Source of the DNA: UBA11740 sp035635855 | GTDB lineage: Bacteria > Acidobacteriota > Blastocatellia > Pyrinomonadales > Pyrinomonadaceae | DNA length: 64,000 bases | Reading direction: 5' to 3' | NCBI GenBank assembly: GCA_035635855.1 | Contig: DASQAF010000009.1 | Span: forward strand, 930,001 to 994,000 | In this document: positions 26,345-35,150 of the stretch, one piece after another | Position numbering within the stretch: position 1 is the first letter of the stretch | Layout: every line of letters starts with the position of its first letter | The notes under the pieces: model-generated | The model's database searches: none | Told to the model about the DNA's origin: nothing | The model's input: only the letters and a program-made list of their open reading frames with translations | Program-made: the position numbers and the translations under genes

Positions 26345-28429
26345 ATGAGATTAAGAAAATTCCTGTGCGCGCTGGTTCTGGCGCTATTCAGTTTACAAAC
26401 TCTTCAGTTCACGGCTCGGGCCGACGAGGGTATGTGGACGTTCAATAACGTCCCGCGCGCCGAGATCAAAAAGAAGTACGGCTTTGATGTAACGGACGAA
26501 TGGCTGAAAAAGGTCCAACTGGCTTCGGTCAGATTCAACAGCGGCGGCTCGGGGTCGTTCGTTTCGCCGAATGGCCTGGTGCTCACGAATTATCACATCG
26601 TCGAAGACTTCGTGACCGAAGTAAGCACGGCCGAAAAGGATTTGGCGAAGGAAGGCTTTGTGGCCCGCAACCGGGCGGAAGAGATCAAGGTGCCGAGCCT
26701 CGAGCTGAATGTTTTGATGAGCATCGAAGACGTGACCTCACGCGTCAATGCGGCCGTCACAGCCGGCATGTCCGACGCCGCAGCGTTCACGGCGCGCCGC
26801 GCGGAAATATCGGCCATCGAAAGTGAGTCAACCAAAGCCACCGGCCTTCGGTCCGACGTCGTCACTCTTTATCAGGGCGGTCAATACAATCTCTACCGCT
26901 ACAAGAAATACACCGACGTCCGGCTGGTGTTCGTGCCCGAGTTTCAGGCCGCGTTCTTTGGCGGCGATCCCGACAATTTTAATTTCCCGCGCTTCAATAT
27001 CGACATGGCGCTGGTGCGCGTCTATGAAAACGATCAGCCCGTGCATCCGCCCAGCTATTTGAAGTGGTCGGCGGGCGCGAAAGAAAACGATTTGGTTTTC
27101 GTCATCGGCAACCCCGGTTCGACCTCACGTCTGGACACGGTCGCGCACTTAGAGGACTTGCGTGACAACGCCATTCCGATCGTCCTGCGCCTGCTCGAAC
27201 GCCGCGAAGCAATGCTCAAGAAATACATGGCGATGGGAGCAGAGCAGAACCGCCGTGCGCAGAACGAGTTGAACAGTGTCCAGAACAGTTTGAAGGTCTA
27301 CCGGGGACAGATTGCCGGACTTAAGGACAAGGCGCTAATGGATCGCAAGATGAAAGACGAAGCAGCTCTGCGCAAGTCCATCGCCGCCAATCCCGAACGG
27401 CAGAAAATGTATGGCGATGCCTGGGACGCGATTGCCAAAGCGCATCAGGCCTATCCGTCGTACATTCGCGAACGCCGGATTTTTGATCAGGCCGGCGGCT
27501 TCAACACCACACTATTCGGTTTTGCGCGCACTCTGGTAAGACTTGCTGCCGAGAGCGCCAAGCCAAATGCCGAGCGCTTGCCTGAGTTTACCGATGCGCG
27601 GCGCGCTTCGCTGGAGTTAGCACTTTATTCGCCGGCGCCGGTCCACGACGATTTCGAAAAGCTGAAGCTGGCTGACTCTTTGGGATTCATGGTGGAATTG
27701 CTGAGTGCGGATAACGCGCTCGTCAAACAGATCCTGAACGGTAAGACGCCCGAAGCTCGCGCCAACGAATTGATCGAAGGCACTAAGCTGAAGGACGTCG
27801 CGTTTCGCAAGGAACTCGCTGCCGGTGGCATTAAAGCGATCGAGGCATCAACTGATCCAATGATCGTCCTGGCCCGGACCATCGATTCGCGCGCGCGTGA
27901 GTTGCGCAAGCGCTTTGAGAGCGAAGTCACAGGTGTCGAGCGCACCAACTACAGCAAGATCGCCCGCGCTAGGTTCGATACCGAAGGCGCCAAACTTTAC
28001 CCTGACGCGACCTTTACTCTGCGGCTCTCATACGGCGCCGTCAAAGGATACATGGAGAACGGCAAGAAGATTGCGCCATTCACGACGCTCGGTGGGTTAT
28101 ATGATCGCGCCGCCGGCTTCAAGCATGAGTTTCCCTATAATCTGCCGCCGAGATGGATGGAGAAAAAGTCGACGGTTAATCTGAACGCCCAGTTCAATTT
28201 TGTCTCGACCAATGACATCATCGGAGGCAACTCAGGCTCGCCGACCATTAATAAGGAAGGCGAGTTGGTGGGTTTGATCTTTGACGGCAACATTCAATCT
28301 CTGGTGGGCGACTTTATCTATGACGAGTCGGTCAACCGCGCGATCTCAGTCGACGTGCGAGCCATGCAGGAAGTGCTGCGCAAAGTCTTCGGCGCGAACG
28401 AGATTGCGGATGAATTGACGAAAGGTTAG
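26345..28429 (+). CDS. S46 family dipeptidyl-peptidase
   Basis: Exported serine peptidase of 694 residues (DPP7/DPP11 family; typical size about 700-720). A signal peptide ends at TARA, followed by DEGMWTFNN, the classic mature start. Catalytic His lies in SPNGLVLTNYHIVE (family usually TNHH), Asp in FNIDMALVRVY and Ser in TNDIIGGNSGSPTINKEG. These enzymes release dipeptides from oligopeptide N-termini in the periplasm and feed peptide uptake. The residue that sets P1 specificity cannot be assigned by eye. GAGG lies just before the ATG. Confidence 0.95.
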   Translation: MRLRKFLCALVLALFSLQTLQFTARADEGMWTFNNVPRAEIKKKYGFDVTDEWLKKVQLASVRFNSGGSGSFVSPNGLVLTNYHIVEDFVTEVSTAEKDLAKEGFVARNRAEEIKVPSLELNVLMSIEDVTSRVNAAVTAGMSDAAAFTARRAEISAIESESTKATGLRSDVVTLYQGGQYNLYRYKKYTDVRLVFVPEFQAAFFGGDPDNFNFPRFNIDMALVRVYENDQPVHPPSYLKWSAGAKENDLVFVIGNPGSTSRLDTVAHLEDLRDNAIPIVLRLLERREAMLKKYMAMGAEQNRRAQNELNSVQNSLKVYRGQIAGLKDKALMDRKMKDEAALRKSIAANPERQKMYGDAWDAIAKAHQAYPSYIRERRIFDQAGGFNTTLFGFARTLVRLAAESAKPNAERLPEFTDARRASLELALYSPAPVHDDFEKLKLADSLGFMVELLSADNALVKQILNGKTPEARANELIEGTKLKDVAFRKELAAGGIKAIEASTDPMIVLARTIDSRARELRKRFESEVTGVERTNYSKIARARFDTEGAKLYPDATFTLRLSYGAVKGYMENGKKIAPFTTLGGLYDRAAGFKHEFPYNLPPRWMEKKSTVNLNAQFNFVSTNDIIGGNSGSPTINKEGELVGLIFDGNIQSLVGDFIYDESVNRAISVDVRAMQEVLRKVFGANEIADELTKG

Positions 28430-28435
28430 TTAACC

Positions 28436-28505
28436 AGTTTGGAGCACCGCCTTTAGGCGGAAGGATTTGCGCTCCCCAGGTTCTGCCTGAAGGCGGTACT
28501 CCAAA
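28436..28505. repeat. Inverted repeat of the ACCGCCTTTAGGCGG type
   Basis: AGTTTGGAGCACCGCCTTTA (from 28436) is the approximate reverse complement of GAAGGCGGTACTCCAAAC (ending 28505). Each arm also holds its own small GCCT/AGGC hairpin. A related fragment occurs at 58183-58219. Confidence 0.65.
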
Positions 28506-28645
28506 CCTCCCTTGCTCCTTCTCCTCCTTGGGTATAAGCTAAAGCCTAACCAAAACCCCGAGCAACTCTCTCCCTTGTAGGTTTCGAGGCAAGAATCTAC
28601 GTGAATATTTTGATCAAAACACTTGTTGTTTAAAGAGGAAACACT

Positions 28646-29749
28646 ATGAGAAAAATCATTCTGGCTTTGATCTTCGTCGTTGCGGCGGCGAGTCTTGCTG
28701 CGGCCGACACGATTTACCTGCGCGATGGGCGGACGGTAAGGGGGACGCTGTTGGGCTTTATCAACGGGCGTTTCGTCGTACGGGTCGAGAACCGCTATAC
28801 GACCTATCCCAACGCGACCACGGATCCCAACGTCGCCCGTAACCGGGCCAACGAGGGCGAGATTCAGTACTTCCGCCCGAACGAAGTCGATCGGATCGAG
28901 ATTGATGGGCGCGCTCTGGATGACGCACGCTTTGAAACAAAGACTGTGCAAGTGGGACTCGATCCGAACTGGGTCGACACTGGCGTTGACTTACGACGCA
29001 GCGAGCACGTGCAGATCAACGCGACGGGCGTTATCACTGCCGGGCGCACGCGAATAACGCCGGATGGTGTGCAACGCACCGATCCCAGCGCGCCTTTGCC
29101 CAACGGCAAAGAAGGCGAGCTGATCGGCGCTATCGGCGATGATCCTCGGGCGCCGATCATTGAACTTGGCGCGAACCGCGAGTTCATCGCCGATCGCGAC
29201 GGGCGACTCTATCTCACCGCCAATCGTGGTTCGTATAGCGATGCGCGCGGCGGCTTTAGCGTACAGATTAGGCGCGAGCGCGACCTGACTGCGCTCGACA
29301 ACAATCAGGATAGTTACTCGCGAAATCCTACCGGCCGGGGACGTTCGCGTTCACGACAACCGGTCCAGACTAACCCGCAGGAAGTGACCATCACTGTGCC
29401 GGGCACTTCGCGTGGCACGGATACCGGCATAGATGTCCATGCCGGCGATCCCATCACCATTACGGCGACGGGGACAGTTATTGCCGGGCGTCGTCTTGGC
29501 GAAGTTGGTCCGGATGGCGCGCGCAGCACTGGCATTGGCGCCATTATCGGCACTCGACCCGTGCCGACTGCCGGCGCCGGCGCGCTGATCGCCTACATTC
29601 GCACACCGACCGGCCAACTCAGCCAGGCTTACTTAATCGGGAGTCAACTTACCACCACTGTTCCCGTCGACGGCCGCTTGATCCTGGCCATCAACGACGA
29701 CGATTACAGTGACAATGGCGGCAGCTTTACCGTGAGGATTAGGTACTAA
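28646..29749 (+). CDS. Secreted protein with two PA-IL-like domains
   Basis: 367 residues. A signal peptide (ALIFVVAAASLAAA) is followed by TIYLRDGRTVRGTLLGFING, a small SH3-like strand region. Two repeats resembling the PA-IL (LecA-type) beta-sandwich follow at about residues 96-212 and 246-366. Each has VDTGVDLRRSEHVQINATG or TDTGIDVHAGDPITITATG, then VIAGR, GAIGD or GAIIG, and a closing DDYSDNGGSFTVRIRY-like strand. Sugar binding is plausible but not proven, since many such domains in acidobacteria are uncharacterised. AGAGGA precedes the ATG. Confidence 0.78.
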   Translation: MRKIILALIFVVAAASLAAADTIYLRDGRTVRGTLLGFINGRFVVRVENRYTTYPNATTDPNVARNRANEGEIQYFRPNEVDRIEIDGRALDDARFETKTVQVGLDPNWVDTGVDLRRSEHVQINATGVITAGRTRITPDGVQRTDPSAPLPNGKEGELIGAIGDDPRAPIIELGANREFIADRDGRLYLTANRGSYSDARGGFSVQIRRERDLTALDNNQDSYSRNPTGRGRSRSRQPVQTNPQEVTITVPGTSRGTDTGIDVHAGDPITITATGTVIAGRRLGEVGPDGARSTGIGAIIGTRPVPTAGAGALIAYIRTPTGQLSQAYLIGSQLTTTVPVDGRLILAINDDDYSDNGGSFTVRIRY

Positions 29750-29809
29750 AAGTGGTACAGAACCCTGAGCGGTAGCGACGGGTTCAATAACGCATTGTCG
29801 ATCAACAAC

Positions 29810-29847
29810 AGACGCCGTTCGCGATTCGCGGGCGGCGTCTCTTTGTT
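29810..29847 (+). terminator. Rho-independent terminator candidate
   Basis: AGACGCCG (29810-29817) pairs with CGGCGTCT (29833-29840), with further CGCG pairing inside, followed by CTTTGTT. It ends the PA-IL-like gene. Confidence 0.65.
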
Positions 29848-29902
29848 AAGCCATCTACTTTGCGGCCTTGTCCCTATTTAGAAGGCCGCTCTTCAGCTAA
29901 GA

Positions 29903-29966
29903 CGATCCACGAAAACACACGAAGTGGAAATAGTTGTTCAGCCGTTTCGTGTGGTTTCGTGGATCG
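29903..29966. repeat. Inverted repeat of the ATCCACGAA/TTCGTGGAT type
   Basis: Arms of 21 bp at 29903-29923 (starting CGATCCACGAAAACACACG) and 29946-29966 (TTCGTGTGGTTTCGTGGATC and G) are nearly perfect reverse complements. They sit in the 325-bp spacer 29750-30074, which has no gene. The family matches 26121-26187. Confidence 0.85.
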
Positions 29967-30074
29967 CCTTTTCGGAAACGGGGAAAAACACGACAGCCAA
30001 ACCAAGCCACTACTTCGTGGGCGGACTCCTGTTCGACTTTCGAGACGCATGCTAATCTGTGCCGACGAAGCTCA

Positions 30075-31640
30075 ATGAACATCCTCCGCCCACCTTGCGA
30101 TGAAGGCGTCATCTCTGCGAAGAGAGGAGCCACGCCGTGCACCAAATCTCGGCGGCGTTGGATTCTGGCAGCGACGATTCTCGGGTCGAGCATGGTCTTC
30201 ATCGACGGCACGGTCGTCAATGTTGCACTCCCCGCACTACAAGCCAACCTCAACGCTACGGCCATCGATGTCCAGTGGGTGGTCGAAGCGTACGCGCTCT
30301 TTCTTGCAGCACTCTTACTGCTTGGTGGTTCGCTGGGCGATCACCTGGGACGCAAGCGCATCTATGCGATCGGAGTCGTGGTTTTCGCCGCAGCTTCGGT
30401 TTGGTGCGGACTGGCGCCAAACATCGCGCAACTGATTATCGCTCGCGCGGTGCAGGGCGTTGGCGGGGCGCTCCTGGTTCCCGGCGGGCTCGCGATTATC
30501 AGCGCGTCGTTCCCGGAAGAAGAACGCGGACGGGCGATTGGCACCTGGTCAGGCGCGACGGCAATGACGGCGGCGCTGGGTCCGGTCCTGGGCGGCTGGT
30601 TGATTGAACATGTTTCCTGGCGGGCGGTGTTCTTTCTGAATTTGCCGCTGGCTTTGACCGTTTTGGCGCTGGTCTTTTTCTTTGTGCCCGAAAGCCGCGA
30701 CGAAGAAGAGAAAGGAAAATTGGACTTGAAGGGCGCCGCCCTGGCAACCATTAGTCTCGGCGGGATTGTCTACGGCCTGATTGAATCATCGCGGCTGGGC
30801 TTCAAGAGTCCGGTAGTGTTAACCGCACTGATCGGCGGCGTAATCGTTTCCGCGCTCTTCATCTTTGTCGAAGCGCGCGTGCACAGCCCGATGATGCCGC
30901 TGTCGCTTTTTCGCTCGGCGAATTTTGCCGGCGCGAATCTCCTGACGCTCTTTCTGTATGCGGCGCTCGCGGGAACGCTTTTCTTTCTGCCGCTTAATCT
31001 AATTCAGGTTCAAAACTACTCCGCCACGGCCGCCGGCGCGGCGACGCTGCCTTTCATACTGATCATATTCCTGTTGTCGCGCTGGTCGGGCGGATTGGTC
31101 AAGCGTTACGGTTCGCGTCTGCCGCTCATCGTCGGCCCGATAATCGCTTCGGCCGGTTTTGCGCTGTTCATGCGGCCGGGAGTTGGCGGCAGTTACTGGA
31201 AGACGTTTCTCCCCGCAATAATCGTGCTGGGAGTTGGTATGGCAATCAGCGTGGCTCCGCTGACGACGACTGTGATGAACTCGGTCAAACAGAGCCACGC
31301 GGGCATCGCGTCGGGAGTCAACAACGCCGTCTCGCGAACTGCGGGGTTATTGTCCGTGGCCGTGCTGGGACTGATCATGTTTCATTCTTTCAATACCTGT
31401 CTCGATCGCCGCCTGGATCAAACGGCGGTTCCAAACGAGATACGCAAATCGTTGGACACCCAACGCACCAGACTGGCGGCGATGGAAATCCCCTCGAACA
31501 CGAATGAAGAAACGCGCGCGGCCATCAAGCAAGCGGTGAACGAATGTTTTGTCTCCGGGTTCCGACGCGTAATGCTGGTGGGCGCGGTGTTGGGATTGAT
31601 GAGTTCGCTGATGGCCGCGCTGGTAATTCGAGCCAGATGA
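30075..31640 (+). CDS. MFS exporter, DHA2 (EmrB/QacA) family
   Basis: Inner-membrane drug:proton antiporter-type protein of 521 residues, start ATG 30075; earlier in-frame codons fall in the inverted repeat. About 14 transmembrane helices are visible, starting WILAATILGSSMVFIDGTVV. Family motifs are the DHA2 motif D1-like FIDGTVVNVALPALQ, motif A in GGSLGDHLGRKR, and motif C in GATAMTAALGPVLGGWLIE. The C-terminal 110 residues carry a long loop between the last helices. The substrate cannot be deduced. No membrane-fusion partner or TetR/MarR regulator is next to it. Confidence 0.92.
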   Translation: MNILRPPCDEGVISAKRGATPCTKSRRRWILAATILGSSMVFIDGTVVNVALPALQANLNATAIDVQWVVEAYALFLAALLLLGGSLGDHLGRKRIYAIGVVVFAAASVWCGLAPNIAQLIIARAVQGVGGALLVPGGLAIISASFPEEERGRAIGTWSGATAMTAALGPVLGGWLIEHVSWRAVFFLNLPLALTVLALVFFFVPESRDEEEKGKLDLKGAALATISLGGIVYGLIESSRLGFKSPVVLTALIGGVIVSALFIFVEARVHSPMMPLSLFRSANFAGANLLTLFLYAALAGTLFFLPLNLIQVQNYSATAAGAATLPFILIIFLLSRWSGGLVKRYGSRLPLIVGPIIASAGFALFMRPGVGGSYWKTFLPAIIVLGVGMAISVAPLTTTVMNSVKQSHAGIASGVNNAVSRTAGLLSVAVLGLIMFHSFNTCLDRRLDQTAVPNEIRKSLDTQRTRLAAMEIPSNTNEETRAAIKQAVNECFVSGFRRVMLVGAVLGLMSSLMAALVIRAR

Positions 31641-31650
31641 ATCTTTCTTT

Positions 31651-31740
31651 GCTCCTAAGGATGGCTTTGCGCCTTGGCCTGAACTTCTACGCGGCCAAGA
31701 CACTTCACGCCAAGTCGCAAAGAAGCTGAAAGGCGCCAAG
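31651..31740. repeat. Inverted repeat of the CTTTGCGCCTTGG type
   Basis: CTTTGCGCCTTGG (31665-31677) is complementary to CCAAGTCGCAAAG (31710-31722) with one mismatch; further AAGGCGCCAAG words follow. It lies between the MFS gene and the receiver gene. Family members are also at 35022-35078, 42074-42133 and 44889-44985. Confidence 0.7.
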
Positions 31741-31891
31741 CCGGAGCCATGAACTCGCACCACATTCCTATTGGCTTTTTTCCGCGCGAGTCGCTATCTT
31801 ATTAATACGCCCTGTCCGAAGAGAATTCCCCCTAATCCGATCGGATCTCACAATCAAAGACCGAATTGCGCTCGGGAAGGGAAAAACTCAA

Positions 31892-32275
31892 ATGGCTGGA
31901 AAAGACGGCACACCTATCATTCTGGTGATCGAAGACTATGCGGACAGTCGCACGCTCTTGTCTTCTTTGCTGCGGGCTAAAGGCTACAAGGTCGTCGAAG
32001 CCCGCGACGGTAAAGAAGGTTTGCGGCAGGCAAATCGCGTCACTCCGGATTTGATCCTGATGGATCTGGCCATGCCCGAAATGGACGGCGTCGCCGCCAC
32101 ACGCCATCTTCGCGAGCGACACACACTCGCCCACATACCTATCTTTGTGATGAGCGCGTACGTCACTGCGGACGTGAAGCAGGATGCCATGGCGGCCGGC
32201 TGTGCCGAAGTATTTGCCAAGCCTTTAGATATTGAATCTCTGCTGGGGAAGATCAAGGCGACGGTCGGCGTCTGA
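31892..32275 (+). CDS. Single-domain response regulator
   Basis: 127-residue receiver protein without an output domain. Acidic residues are in VIEDYADSRT, the phospho-acceptor Asp in LILMDLAMPEMDG and the conserved Lys in VFAKPLD. CheY-like proteins of this kind relay a phosphoryl group or bind a partner. No kinase adjoins it. Confidence 0.92.
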   Translation: MAGKDGTPIILVIEDYADSRTLLSSLLRAKGYKVVEARDGKEGLRQANRVTPDLILMDLAMPEMDGVAATRHLRERHTLAHIPIFVMSAYVTADVKQDAMAAGCAEVFAKPLDIESLLGKIKATVGV

Positions 32276-32385
32276 ATGGCAGAAGGCAGTAAGCAGCAGG
32301 CGCCTACAGCCATCCGCGACACTCCGGCGGCCTCTACCAAGTAGTCTCTGCCGACCGATACCTCAGCAACCTTCGAAGTGCAGGC

Positions 32386-34836
32386 TCAATTAATTAGCTT
32401 TCGATCGATCGCCAATCCTCGAACCAGAGCTTCCAACTCTTCCTGCAATCGCGCGCGCTCCTCAATCAAAGCCTGCTTGTCTTTGTTCAGTTGCTCCAGA
32501 CGGGTTTCCTGGGTGTCGGCTTTGGCCACATAACGCGAGATCAGTTGCTTCGCTTCAGCCGTGGCCGTGAGCGCTTTGATGTTGTCGCGCAGGCGCTCCT
32601 GATCTTTTCCGATTCCCTCGACTTCTTCATTGATAGTCTCGAGTCGCGCCTCAGCGGCGGCCATTCGACTTTTGATGTCAATGATGTTCTCCAGCACCGC
32701 ACGAGTACTCGCATCAATGTAATTACGCGCGATGAACAACTCGAGATCCTGACGGCTGAAATTGATCAGAGTATAAGTATCCATTAACGCTCTGCGTTCA
32801 GTGACCGGCAGCTCAACTTTCTGATGCGGCCCGAGCGGAACGCGAAAGCGATAATACCGCGTGCTCTTGCCGTCGGGTTTCTGCGTGTCGTTGCTTAGCA
32901 CCCAATCATCACGGACGGGATGCTCGATATAGACGACGCGAGCCTTGTCCGTCTGGTTGGTCAGGACATAGGTCTTCTGAGTGGTTTGATGGTAGTGGGC
33001 CTGAAAGACTCCATTGACTACGCGCACCAGAAAAGTAGGCGCGCGATCTTCTTTCACACGGACGTTGACCAGCGTGCCCAGATCCAGAGCGAACGAGATT
33101 AGTCGCTGTTCGGCGGGTTTCAGCCTTTCCATCAAGGCTTCGCCCGCATAAGCATCGCCGTCGATTACCGTCAGCGCGCCATCTTCAAGAGTGAGCGGCG
33201 AAGTGTTCCGTAAAAGCATTCCACCCATGGGCCGGTCGCGGCGCGTGCCTTCGTTATAGATCGAGACCCGCTCTCCTTCCATCCGCGTTTGCAGGATCGG
33301 AATCAGCGCCGAGCGATCGCGCGGTACGGTCACGGGCTGGTCGATATGATATTCAAACAAGTCGCCGACCTCGCTGCCGGTCGCGGCGGCTTCAACACCA
33401 GAGTCGCGACTGGTGATTGCATCGCTAAGCGAAACGCCGCCAAAAGAACTGTTGGCACCGTCCGACGGCCTCAGGCCATTCAAGGTAACGTTGTTATTAC
33501 GGCCGTTCATCGGAAGCTGCGATATTTGCCTTTGAGTCACACTATTCGAGAGGCTTGATGACGAAGCTGTGACTGTCACGGTTTCGGAGATACTGCCAAC
33601 CTCAAGGGTAAGGTTTACGTAGGCCGGCTGGGTATTTCCGACAATAAGATCCCGAACCAGGTATTGCTTAAAGCCCGGCGCGTTCACTGAAACAGAGTAA
33701 TTCCCGGGGGACAAGGTTGGCGACCTGTAGGTCCCGTCGCTGGCCGTCGTCGCAGTGAAAGACTGATTAGTCGTCGTGTTCGTGATCGTCAGCGAAGCAC
33801 CGCCGATCGTAGCCCCGTTTGGATCGACAATCGTGCCGCTAATGGTTCCAGGAGCGCCGCCTTCATTCGCTTCGTAAGTCTGCGGTTCGAGTTTCAAATC
33901 ACTGGGCATCCCCACCACCGGGCGATAGCGATAGAACGGTTTTTGAATCGGCTGAATAAACGAGACGGGCGAACCGGACACGAGCGAAAGCGAAACGCTG
34001 TTCCAGTCTTCCTCGCTGACATTGTCGACGATCGCCCAACCCTGAAAGAACGGCTTGCCCTGCGAATCGAGGACGACGCGATAAGTGGTTTTCCAGATCG
34101 GCGCCGCGATGGTATAGCTGACCAGCATCTCGCGTGAACCCGAACCGTCGGAAGTAACGACGATGGTCTTGGCATCACGCCGCCGCGCTGAGGCGCTTAC
34201 GTTTGCGAACTCGGTGACGTCGCGTCGTGCGCCTTCATCAATCAGCTTCACTGAGCGCACGTCGGCCAGATCAAAACTAATCAGCTCGCCGCCTTCAGAA
34301 GCAATCACCAGCGCGTGACTGGTTACTGCCGGCTTGTTGGCGTCGATCTGGGACTTGCGCTCTTCGACCGTAAGAATCGATCCGCTAGCGGTGCGACTAG
34401 CCGTCGCCACCACTACTCGCGCGCCCTGGAGTTGCCCAAGCACGCCCGCTAGTCCACCACTGAGGTCGTTTCCCGATCCGGCACTGATCGAAAATGGAAT
34501 CTCGGCCATCCGCGCCGCCGGCGGCGCGCTCGAGTTGTAGCTCACCGCGCCGATGCGCCCTTGGCCGAGGTCAAGCACGACCATCGATTTCAGAACGTCG
34601 TCGACCTGCGATTGCTTGAACGAGAGACTGATCTCGGCGTGACCGCTGACGGTGCCGCGTCGCTCGATATAAGCGACGCCGTTGCTATAAAGAATCACGC
34701 GCCGAATCGGCAGTGTCTGAGTGTTCGCCCTGCCGGTCGCGGTTGGCGGCGCGAGTGCGCGCGGGGCGCGTCGGGTCTGGGAAAAAGAGTTGACTGAAAG
34801 TAGAGAGACTACGACAAACAGGAGAGTGCGTTTCAT
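32386..34836 (-). CDS. DUF4139 protein with inserted CarboxypepD_reg/receptor-like segment
   Basis: Exported protein of 816 residues with a signal peptide ending near NSFS. Residues of about 43-320 are the N-terminal part of a DUF4139-type protein (RRVILYSNGVAYIERRG, SYTIAAPIWKTTYRVVLDS, DWNSVSLSLVSGSPVSF). Residues of about 329-412 are a carboxypeptidase-regulatory-like beta-sandwich (GTISGTIVDPNGATIGGASL, SDGTYRSPTLSPGNYSV). Residues 413-455 (GSISETVTVTA, then QISQLPMNGRN) look like the start of an acidobacterial TonB-dependent receptor. DUF4139 resumes at about 491 (GDLFEYHIDQPVTVPRDRSA) and ends in a coiled coil (about 730-805). Function unknown. Confidence 0.85.
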   Translation of the reverse strand: MKRTLLFVVVSLLSVNSFSQTRRAPRALAPPTATGRANTQTLPIRRVILYSNGVAYIERRGTVSGHAEISLSFKQSQVDDVLKSMVVLDLGQGRIGAVSYNSSAPPAARMAEIPFSISAGSGNDLSGGLAGVLGQLQGARVVVATASRTASGSILTVEERKSQIDANKPAVTSHALVIASEGGELISFDLADVRSVKLIDEGARRDVTEFANVSASARRRDAKTIVVTSDGSGSREMLVSYTIAAPIWKTTYRVVLDSQGKPFFQGWAIVDNVSEEDWNSVSLSLVSGSPVSFIQPIQKPFYRYRPVVGMPSDLKLEPQTYEANEGGAPGTISGTIVDPNGATIGGASLTITNTTTNQSFTATTASDGTYRSPTLSPGNYSVSVNAPGFKQYLVRDLIVGNTQPAYVNLTLEVGSISETVTVTASSSSLSNSVTQRQISQLPMNGRNNNVTLNGLRPSDGANSSFGGVSLSDAITSRDSGVEAAATGSEVGDLFEYHIDQPVTVPRDRSALIPILQTRMEGERVSIYNEGTRRDRPMGGMLLRNTSPLTLEDGALTVIDGDAYAGEALMERLKPAEQRLISFALDLGTLVNVRVKEDRAPTFLVRVVNGVFQAHYHQTTQKTYVLTNQTDKARVVYIEHPVRDDWVLSNDTQKPDGKSTRYYRFRVPLGPHQKVELPVTERRALMDTYTLINFSRQDLELFIARNYIDASTRAVLENIIDIKSRMAAAEARLETINEEVEGIGKDQERLRDNIKALTATAEAKQLISRYVAKADTQETRLEQLNKDKQALIEERARLQEELEALVRGLAIDRKLIN

Positions 34837-35021
34837 GACTTGGCCTCCTCAGCCGAAAAAGGTTGTTCGAACTTTGAGGGGAGACCCGTGAAGGGGAGAC
34901 GGTTGGAACTGACTCGCGAAAAACTGGATTGCTATCCGAATAATTGATGCGACGCGATGGCCGCAGGTTGGACTGCCCGTTGATGAAAATGAGCCTTCAA
35001 GAATTGTTCGGGGGGGTTCTT

Positions 35022-35078
35022 AGCGCCCTCGCGCCCTGGCGTGCAAATACAATCACGCAAAGGCGCCAAGTCGCAAAG
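35022..35078. repeat. Imperfect inverted repeat of the GCGCC/GGCGC type
   Basis: AGCGCCCTCGCGCCCTGGCG on the left faces CACGCAAAGGCGCCAAGTCG on the right. It lies in the 314-bp divergent spacer 34837-35150, which has no other gene, about 70 bp upstream of the kinase start. Confidence 0.6.
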
Positions 35079-35150
35079 TCCGAAACGCCAGCCACCCAGC
35101 AAATCCTGAATCTGTCTCGCCGCTCACTTTTGCGATACAATCCGCCGCCA

